From contig CAYJAJ010000036.1 of the NCBI GenBank assembly GCA_964368495.1, positions 1 through 11,601 of the forward strand: a stretch of 11,601 bases of DNA, written 5' to 3'. Shown here in pieces: positions 6,896-11,601 of the stretch. The DNA comes from CALVGQ01 sp964368495 (GTDB lineage: Bacteria > Bacillota_I > Bacilli_A > Erysipelotrichales > Erysipelotrichaceae). Both the position numbers and the translations under genes were made by a program. Each line of letters begins with the position of its first letter. The first letter of the stretch is position 1. Below the pieces are notes generated by a model. The model was not told where the DNA came from. It searched no databases and saw only the letters and a program-made list of their open reading frames with translations.

Positions 6896-8200
6896 TTAAA
6901 CAATAAACGAACCCTCATCATCTAAATGTATAGTTGCATCATAAAAAGCATTCATTACTTTAATACAATCTTTGATATCATGCATACCAGAGGTTTCATA
7001 TGTTGAGTGCATAGCAAGTTGTGCAAGTCCGATATCAACACTAGGAATGCTTACTTGTGATGCCGAAATATTCCCTAAAGTTCCTCCGCCAACTAAATCG
7101 CTTCGATTTGTAAATGTTTGAAAAGCAACATTTGCTACATTACACAAATGCGCAAAATATGCTGCACTTAATCCATCTGTTGTATAACTTTGCGAAGCGT
7201 TAAACTTAATTACAACTCCTTTATTCAACATAGGGCGATTAAGTTCATCAGCTTTTTCTGGATGATTTGGATGAAGAGCATGCGCATTATCACAAGACAC
7301 CATAAATGAACGCGATAAGCTTGCATAATACTCATCTACCCCATACCCAAGTTTAAATACAATGCGTTTTAGTGTCTCTTTTAAATAGCTAGATGCTGCC
7401 CCTTGACGTGTGCGGCTTCCAACTTCTTCATTATCGAAGCAACAATACACATTAATTGATTTATTATTGTTACTTTCTAAAAAACCTTCTAATGCTGAAT
7501 ATGCCATTTGCAAATCATCAAGACGTGGCCCAGAGAAAAACTCTTTATTATCACCCCATATTAGGCATTTTTCTGGGTTATATAAATACGCATCATAAAA
7601 TGATATTTCTTTTTCATTTAAGTTTAATTTGTTAGCTAAATATTTTTTAAAATCAAACTCTTTTTGATTTAATGAAATCATTGGTAGCATATCTACTTGT
7701 TTATTATATTTATAACCATCATTTACTTCACGATTCATATGAATAGCGACACTTGGAATAAGGACACAAGGCTCATGTAAATCAAACAGTTGTTCCTTAA
7801 TTTTATTGTTGCTATTTATCATTAAACGACCACCAATTGAAAGTGGTCGATCCATCCATGTACTACAAATCATTCCACCATAACCTTCAGTATTTAATTG
7901 AACATAATTATTTTTTTGTAAAACAGTTTCTGGTTTTATTTTAAATGTGCACACATCACTATGTGAAGCGCTAATATTAAATGTAATGTTCTCACACTTA
8001 CTTCCTATAGTGAACGCAATAATGCTTGAACAGTTACGTGAAGTAAAGTACTTTTCGCCTCTTTTAATTTCCCATGTTGAAGCTTCCTTTAGCTCTATAA
8101 ATCCTTCACTTAATAATTTTTCTTTGATTGAGCTCACTGCGTGAAAAGAAGTTGTACTTTTATTTATAAATTCTGCGCAATCCATTTCATAATTTTTCAT
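6896..8200 (-). CDS. apeB: M18-family aminopeptidase (aspartyl aminopeptidase-like)
   Basis: This is a dinuclear-zinc cytoplasmic aminopeptidase. The M18 family removes N-terminal residues, often acidic ones, and forms large tetrahedral dodecamers. The length of 434 residues is normal. Expected zinc and catalytic residues are visible: His80 in SASHSD, the bridging Asp in RLDDL (226-230), Glu258 and Glu259 in FDNEEVGS, Asp304 in SCDNAHALHPN, and His398 in AMHSTYE. GGGTLGNIS lies at 371-379. The start lies four bases after the dut stop. No Shine-Dalgarno site is recognisable before the ATG at 8200 or before the in-frame ATG five codons later. Translation probably depends on ribosomes finishing dut. 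Substrate preference cannot be read from the sequence. Confidence 0.94.
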   Translation of the reverse strand: MKNYEMDCAEFINKSTTSFHAVSSIKEKLLSEGFIELKEASTWEIKRGEKYFTSRNCSSIIAFTIGSKCENITFNISASHSDVCTFKIKPETVLQKNNYVQLNTEGYGGMICSTWMDRPLSIGGRLMINSNNKIKEQLFDLHEPCVLIPSVAIHMNREVNDGYKYNKQVDMLPMISLNQKEFDFKKYLANKLNLNEKEISFYDAYLYNPEKCLIWGDNKEFFSGPRLDDLQMAYSALEGFLESNNNKSINVYCCFDNEEVGSRTRQGAASSYLKETLKRIVFKLGYGVDEYYASLSRSFMVSCDNAHALHPNHPEKADELNRPMLNKGVVIKFNASQSYTTDGLSAAYFAHLCNVANVAFQTFTNRSDLVGGGTLGNISASQVSIPSVDIGLAQLAMHSTYETSGMHDIKDCIKVMNAFYDATIHLDDEGSFIV

Positions 8201-8204
8201 AATT

Positions 8205-8711
8205 TTATTTAGACGTACTGCCTAATCCTCCATTCCTTATTTCTACACATTCATCATCAATGGTAACCCCATATTGAATAAATATGCCTTGTGCAAATCC
8301 ACTCCCTTTTTCAACTTGAAGTGTTTTATCTTCCTTACTATCATTTGTTACTTTTATAAAAATATGTCCTTCATTATCACTTCCATAATAATCACTATCA
8401 ATGATTCCTACTGTATTGTTTAATTGTAAACGATATTTAAATCCTAATCCTGAACGAGGAAAAATTTGTAGTACCCAGTCTTCTTCTATTTTAACTCGAA
8501 TTCCTGTAGGTATTTTGATACTTTCATTTGGTTTTAAAGCAAATGACAACGGACTAATAAAATCATATCCTGCGGAGCTCTTAGTAGCCCGCTTTGGTAA
8601 ATTTATTTCATCATAAATACTGCTTAATTGATTAGCACAATTAAATGTATCAATCCAATCTTTTTCAAATTGAGTAAGACTTATTTTTTCAAACTTTGCG
8701 ATTCTCTTCAT
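8205..8711 (-). CDS. dut: Trimeric-type dUTP diphosphatase
   Basis: This enzyme hydrolyses dUTP to dUMP and pyrophosphate, which keeps uracil out of DNA and feeds dTMP synthesis. The protein has 168 residues, including an N-terminal extension of about 38 before the core, of a kind I associate with Bacillota and phage dUTPases. The five motifs are in order: RATKSSAGYDF (41-51), PRSGLG (about 85-90), NNTVGIIDSDYYG (about 98-110), GSGFAQGIF (about 136-144) and RNGGLGSTSK at the C-terminus. The aromatic residue of motif 5, usually Phe in GGFGST, is Leu here. The ATG at 8711 has AAGAGG about eight bases upstream. It is first in the run dut-apeB-ppaC-uppP-ccdA. I see only a weak -10-like TATACT upstream, with no good -35. 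Confidence 0.94.
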   Translation of the reverse strand: MKRIAKFEKISLTQFEKDWIDTFNCANQLSSIYDEINLPKRATKSSAGYDFISPLSFALKPNESIKIPTGIRVKIEEDWVLQIFPRSGLGFKYRLQLNNTVGIIDSDYYGSDNEGHIFIKVTNDSKEDKTLQVEKGSGFAQGIFIQYGVTIDDECVEIRNGGLGSTSK

Positions 8712-8768
8712 CTTTAACCTCTTTCTTTATTAATTAGACATATCTTTCATAGTATATCATATTTAATT

Positions 8769-8824
8769 AAAAACGGTTAAATTAGATATGGATAACTTTC
8801 TTCAATATTCTAAAAACCGTTTTT
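8769..8824 (-). terminator. Long A/T-flanked hairpin after the flavin oxidoreductase gene (probable terminator)
   Basis: The arms AAAAACGGTT (8769-8778) and AACCGTTTTT (8815-8824) are perfectly complementary over ten bases, with a 36-base loop. Within the loop TTAGA and TCTAA can extend the stem. It begins 21 bases after the oxidoreductase stop, and on the minus strand the stem ends in a T-run. The A-run/T-run symmetry would allow two-way action. The long loop makes it weaker than a standard terminator. Confidence 0.55.
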
Positions 8825-8845
8825 ATTTATGCCAAATTTTATTGT

Positions 8846-9808
8846 TTATGATTCATTAAGTCTAGTCAACCAGTTTAACATGAAAAGTGGGTTTCTAAGT
8901 AGTTCTCTTCCCATCAAAACATAATCACAATCTCCATTTAAAATGATTGAATCAATTTCATCTTCTTTTGTGATAACTCCAGCACACATCACAGGAAGTT
9001 TAACACATTCTTTTATCCTTTTAGCATACTTAACTTGAAAAAGTGGATGCTCTTCAATTGGAAATGGTACGACACCACCAGTAGAAACACTTATGAAATC
9101 CATTCCCCATTTTTCCATTTCCTTCGCTAAGTCAACATAATAATCAATATGATTGCCTTTCTCTTCATATTCCTCTGCACTAATGCGGACTCCTATAACA
9201 CCACTAAATCCCCTTCTACATGCCTCATAAACCTCTTTTAAAAATAAGGATCTATTTTTACCATATTCATCTTCTCTAAAATTCTTTAATGGTGATAAAA
9301 ACTGATTAATTAAATAACCATGTGCTCCATGTATTTCAATATAATCATAGCCAGCTTCTTGAGCATATCGTGCTGATTTTTCAAAAGAGTCAATAATATT
9401 CTTTATCTTTTCTTTGGTTAAAGCAACATGATGCTCATCTAGCTTTGTAGGCGCAACAATTGTTGTATTCGTACTTTTCCCTTTACCGCCAGCATGATTT
9501 AATTGAATTCCAATTTTACAGTCGTATTGATGGACATTTTCTACAATTTTTTTAAGGGCATCTCTTTGTTTTTCATCAAATATTCCTAAGCAATCATCAC
9601 TCAAGTATCCTTCTTCACTTACTGCAGTTGCACCTTGTGTTATAAACCCTACTTCACCACTTGCCAAATGCACATAGTGCTTTAGATGAAACTCACTTGC
9701 AACACCGTCTTTATTGTTACTTTTTCCAATTACCATTGGTGCAACACCAACTCTATTTTTAAAACCTAACTTATTTATTGTTGAAAATTCAAATACTTTT
9801 TTAGCCAT
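8846..9808 (-). CDS. Old Yellow Enzyme-family NADH:flavin oxidoreductase
   Basis: This is an FMN-binding TIM-barrel enzyme that reduces activated C=C bonds with NAD(P)H. Its physiological substrate cannot be inferred. From the ATG at 9808 it has 320 residues, the size of YqjM/NamA-type members rather than the longer dienoyl-CoA reductase type with an extra C-terminal domain. Motifs are VAPM (22-25), QLNHAGGKG (102-110), the substrate-binding His160 and His163 in IHGAHGYL (158-165) with Tyr165, the following NQFLSP...NFREDEYG, VGVRIS (206-211, Arg208), CAGVIT (275-280), and the phosphate-binding VLMGRELLRNP (297-307). The start is set by AAGGAG six bases before the ATG. A TTG at 9835 would add nine residues spanning that ribosome site and is unlikely. 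It appears to be a single-gene unit between the IS remnant region and a hairpin. Confidence 0.92.
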   Translation of the reverse strand: MAKKVFEFSTINKLGFKNRVGVAPMVIGKSNNKDGVASEFHLKHYVHLASGEVGFITQGATAVSEEGYLSDDCLGIFDEKQRDALKKIVENVHQYDCKIGIQLNHAGGKGKSTNTTIVAPTKLDEHHVALTKEKIKNIIDSFEKSARYAQEAGYDYIEIHGAHGYLINQFLSPLKNFREDEYGKNRSLFLKEVYEACRRGFSGVIGVRISAEEYEEKGNHIDYYVDLAKEMEKWGMDFISVSTGGVVPFPIEEHPLFQVKYAKRIKECVKLPVMCAGVITKEDEIDSIILNGDCDYVLMGRELLRNPLFMLNWLTRLNES

Positions 9809-9852
9809 TGTTCTCTCCTTTTTATTAGAAATCAAATAGAATACTTTTATTA

Positions 9853-9858
9853 ATTATA
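9853..9858 (-). promoter_or_regulatory. Candidate -10 box for the flavin oxidoreductase gene
   Basis: A perfect TATAAT on the minus strand lies about 45 bases before the ATG at 9808. No -35 box resembling TTGACA occurs at 16-18 bases, and there is no TG extension. In sequence this AT-rich the match may be chance. Confidence 0.25.
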
Positions 9859-9960
9859 ATTCATTTCGCCTTTTATATCTATTGGTTTAATCTCAAAAAA
9901 GTTGTTTACTAGAATTAAAATTAATTATTTTTTCTGATTTTAAATTTATTTTATCTGCTA

Positions 9961-10176
9961 TTATTCCAAATGTTGTTTTGCACAATGAGAACATTGAACT
10001 GCACCTTACTTAGAGTTAACAGAGTAACACTTATGATCTATGCAAGAATCACATTCAAACCCATTAGGAAATTTGATATCAAAAAAGAAATCGAAACATG
10101 CTTGGGGATTATTGCAGTCCTTTATAGTAACATCAATGTAGGATATTTTTTTTGGTTTTAACTTAGTTTTGCTCAT
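9961..10176 (-). pseudogene. Remnant of an IS1595-family transposase, N-terminal zinc-ribbon part
   Basis: Read on the minus strand from the ATG at 10176, which has AAAGGTGA just upstream, the frame gives MSKTKLKPKK and then CFDFFFDIKFPNGFECDSC (residues 27-45). This is the pattern of the IS1595/ISXO2-type transposase N-terminus: a hydrophobic segment, then F-P-x-G-F and the first CxxC of a zinc ribbon. A TAA at 10008-10006 stops the frame after 56 codons. The same frame then continues with VQCSHCAKQH, the expected second CxxC knuckle, before two more stops (9963-9958). A neighbouring frame may carry a little more of the protein (FGIIADKINLKSEKI, ending near 9893), which would imply a frameshift as well. 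Intact members are about 300 residues with a DDE/N catalytic domain, and none of that is present. The homology is from memory of the family. Confidence 0.65.
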
Positions 10177-10291
10177 ATTCATCACCTTTTGAGTACAGTA
10201 TAAATGATTCCCAAAAAGGCACAGTTCTAAATTTGGTAGAGTGACATATCTTTTTACCTAACGGTGCTCATGTCGTCAATCATATTATTAT

Positions 10292-10333
10292 AAAAAAAAG
10301 TAACATTATTTAACTTGCTTGCTAATATTACTT
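10292..10333 (-). terminator. Probable terminator downstream of the EAL gene
   Basis: On the minus strand AAGTAATATTA (10333-10323) pairs with TAATGTTACTT (10308-10298), eleven pairs with one G-U, around a 14-base loop. An eight-T run follows (10299-10292). The stem is mostly A-U, so it is thermodynamically weak, but the T-run and its position about 85 bases after the EAL stop fit termination of that gene. Confidence 0.5.
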
Positions 10334-10359
10334 AATTCATTCTACTATTGTTTCAGGAT

Positions 10360-10399
10360 TTAGACTTTACACAAAATTTTGTACAGGTTCACAGTCTAA
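10360..10399. repeat. Nested inverted repeats, possibly a mobile-element end
   Basis: TTAGACT (10360-10366) and AGTCTAA (10393-10399) are perfect inverted arms. Between them lies the 12-base palindrome ACAAAATTTTGT (10371-10382). The stretch TTTACACAAAATTTTGTACA resembles the terminal repeats of some IS256-type elements, but no second end or target duplication is visible. A transcript hairpin is an equal possibility. Confidence 0.35.
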
Positions 10400-10419
10400 G
10401 AGCGATCAATGATCGCTCT
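10399..10419. repeat. Perfect 21-base palindrome at the EAL stop codon
   Basis: AGAGCGATCA (10399-10408) and TGATCGCTCT (10410-10419) are perfect ten-base arms around one central base. The arm touches the TAG stop of the EAL gene (10420-10418). As RNA it would be a strong stem. T-rich sequence follows it on the plus strand (TATTTTTGTTT), whereas on the minus strand, the direction of the gene, it is followed by TTAGACTG. It is therefore not a standard terminator for the gene it adjoins. Confidence 0.75.
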
Positions 10420-11601
10420 ATTTTTGTTTATCAAGTAAATTTTCAAAGTCTTTTGAACTCATTGGACGTGCGAAGAAATATCCCTGTACCGAGTAGATAT
10501 CGACAGTTTTTAAGAAGTCTACTTGGTCCTCATATTCTATTCCCTCAACTACTATGCGGGATCCTAAGCTATTTACAAGCTGAATAATCCCTCGCAATAC
10601 TGTTTTTGCGTTTTCGCGTTGTTCTTCCTCACAAATAAAGAAGCTACGATCGAGTTTTACAATATCAAACTTATATTCTTTCAACATTCCTAAAGAAGAA
10701 TAACCTGATCCAAAGTCATCCATTGAAATTTTAAATCCAGCTGCATGAATATTTGAAATCACTTCACTTAGGACTTGAACGTTATCAATGATTGCTGTTT
10801 CAGTTAGTTCAACTTCAAGATAACTTGTTGGAACATTGTATTTTTGTGCAATAGCAGAAAGTCGATTTACGAAGTCTTTATTTTGTAGGTGACGACGAGA
10901 GAAGTTTACTGAAATTGGAACAACACTCTGACCTTTGCTTAAGCGATTACTAATCAAAATACAAGCAGATTCAAAGATGTATTCATCAAGTACAGTAATA
11001 AACTCATTTTTTTCAAATAGAGGAATGAAATCATTAGGGTAAACTACATTACCATTTCGCTCAAACCATCGAACTAAAGCTTCAGCACCCACAATCATCC
11101 CTGTTTGTATATCATATTTTGGTTGTAAGAACATATGGAATTCATGGTGTTTAAGTGAGTCTTCCATTTTATTAGTTAGCTCTGTCATACGAAGCATGTG
11201 CAAGTGGAATTTTTCGTCATAATCCCAAAGTGGCCATGATGTATTTGTGCGTGCATAACTATGAGCAATACTAACTTTGTTAATCATGTTGTCAACGTTA
11301 TTCTCATTATCTTCCATAAAATAGCGACCATATCTAAAATTTAAAATGTGGTTAGATATTGCAGGGACTAACTGTTTTAAAGAGGCATTAAATTGAGCAC
11401 GATTTCTAAAGAAATCTTCAACGATATCTTTCTTAGTAAAAATCAATAATTGGTCTGATCCAACTCTTGCAACAATAGAATCTTTGCCAGTAAACTGTTT
11501 TGCGAGCTGTGCCGCGTGGAAAATAACTTGGTTTCCTACATCAAACCCATATACTTCATTGATAACTTTAAAGTTTTCAATATCTCCTTTAAGTAAGATA
11601 T
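10418..11601 (-). CDS. GGDEF-EAL cyclic-di-GMP protein, C-terminal part (5' end outside the window)
   Basis: This is a predicted cyclic-di-GMP phosphodiesterase with a degenerate diguanylate cyclase domain. The frame is open to the right edge, so the start is not here; 394 codons are visible, and a TTG at 11446 is internal. The first residues (ILLKGDIENFKVIN, then VYGFDVGN) are the middle of a GGDEF domain, but the signature reads GSDQL at about visible residues 47-51. Cyclase activity is therefore unlikely. From about visible residue 150 the EAL domain is complete. It has EALVRW, Asn in SVNFS, Glu in EVELTE, the Asp pair in MDDFGSGYSS, Lys in KLDRSF, Glu in VVEGIE and Gln in QGYFFARPM, all the usual metal and catalytic residues. 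It probably degrades cyclic-di-GMP to pGpG, and the GGDEF part may act as a GTP-sensing regulator. An N-terminal sensor may lie outside the window. Confidence 0.93.
   Translation of the reverse strand, partial: ILLKGDIENFKVINEVYGFDVGNQVIFHAAQLAKQFTGKDSIVARVGSDQLLIFTKKDIVEDFFRNRAQFNASLKQLVPAISNHILNFRYGRYFMEDNENNVDNMINKVSIAHSYARTNTSWPLWDYDEKFHLHMLRMTELTNKMEDSLKHHEFHMFLQPKYDIQTGMIVGAEALVRWFERNGNVVYPNDFIPLFEKNEFITVLDEYIFESACILISNRLSKGQSVVPISVNFSRRHLQNKDFVNRLSAIAQKYNVPTSYLEVELTETAIIDNVQVLSEVISNIHAAGFKISMDDFGSGYSSLGMLKEYKFDIVKLDRSFFICEEEQRENAKTVLRGIIQLVNSLGSRIVVEGIEYEDQVDFLKTVDIYSVQGYFFARPMSSKDFENLLDKQK

Larger units (their letters stand above)
9836..10417. other. Gene-poor interval with transposon debris and palindromes
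   Basis: These 582 bases carry no intact gene that I can support. From the EAL gene leftward they contain a 21-base palindrome, a TTAGACT/AGTCTAA inverted repeat enclosing a 12-base palindrome, a probable T-run terminator, about 115 bases with nothing recognisable, a broken IS1595-type transposase start, and an AT-rich stretch leading to the oxidoreductase promoter region. Confidence 0.7.

Noticed and set aside
9809..9835. TTG start extending the flavin oxidoreductase by nine residues
   Set aside because: The added codons span the AAGGAG ribosome site that serves the ATG at 9808.
10078..10090. Suspected frameshift in the T-run of the transposase remnant
   Set aside because: Recounting the six T residues keeps the frame open here. 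The break is the TAA at 10008-10006, with a possible frameshift only further downstream.
9970..10161. Plus-strand frame of 63 codons in the gene-poor interval
   Set aside because: It lies antisense to the transposase remnant, has no ribosome site and has an unremarkable residue pattern. The minus-strand zinc-ribbon pattern explains the stretch better.
10218..10245. GGCACAGTT... as a terminal repeat of an IS element
   Set aside because: I could not find a matching inverted copy on either side, and its orientation does not fit the transposase remnant.
1..11601. CRISPR array, tRNA/rRNA genes, prophage, toxin-antitoxin or defence system
   Set aside because: I saw no regularly spaced repeats, cloverleaf sequences or matching gene pairs. 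The genes are recognisable housekeeping and signalling functions.

Overview
The window looks like chromosomal DNA from a low-GC member of the Bacillota. The AT-rich codon use, purine-rich Shine-Dalgarno sites, a T-box leader on pheST and a CBS/DRTGG-type family II pyrophosphatase all point there. Several proteins remind me of Erysipelotrichia and relatives, but that placement is inference, not a measured result. Every intact gene lies on the minus strand, so transcription runs from high to low coordinates. TGG encodes Trp throughout and no TGA has to be read through, so the standard bacterial code fits.

Reading in the direction of transcription, the right edge (10418-11601) holds the C-terminal part of a GGDEF-EAL cyclic-di-GMP protein. 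Its EAL phosphodiesterase residues are intact and its GGDEF signature is degraded. Next comes a 582-base stretch (9836-10417) without an intact gene. It contains palindromes, a probable terminator and a decayed N-terminal piece of an IS1595-type transposase. An Old Yellow Enzyme-family flavin oxidoreductase follows (8846-9808), ended by a long A/T-flanked hairpin.

The central block is a tightly spaced run: dut (dUTPase), an M18 aminopeptidase (apeB), ppaC (pyrophosphatase with CBS/DRTGG insert), uppP (undecaprenyl-diphosphate phosphatase) and a CcdA-thioredoxin fusion. It ends at a clear intrinsic terminator that overlaps the last stop codon. Three of the five products deal with pyrophosphate or diphosphates: dUTPase releases PPi, PpaC hydrolyses PPi, and UppP removes a phosphate from undecaprenyl diphosphate. 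UppP links this run to cell-wall synthesis, as does the next gene, murI (glutamate racemase, D-Glu supply), which has its own extended -10 promoter.

The left end holds pheS and the first 327 codons of pheT, preceded by a consensus-like promoter and a T-box leader. The UUC specifier, the antiterminator/terminator switch and the UGGU acceptor-end bulge can all be read in that leader. The phenylalanyl-tRNA synthetase operon is therefore very likely induced by uncharged tRNA-Phe.

I found no convincing undescribed system. The more unusual points are a 9-bp alternative pairing in the T-box leader, an altered DHN motif in the pyrophosphatase, a palindrome at the EAL stop codon whose T-tract faces the wrong way, and the transposase remnant.
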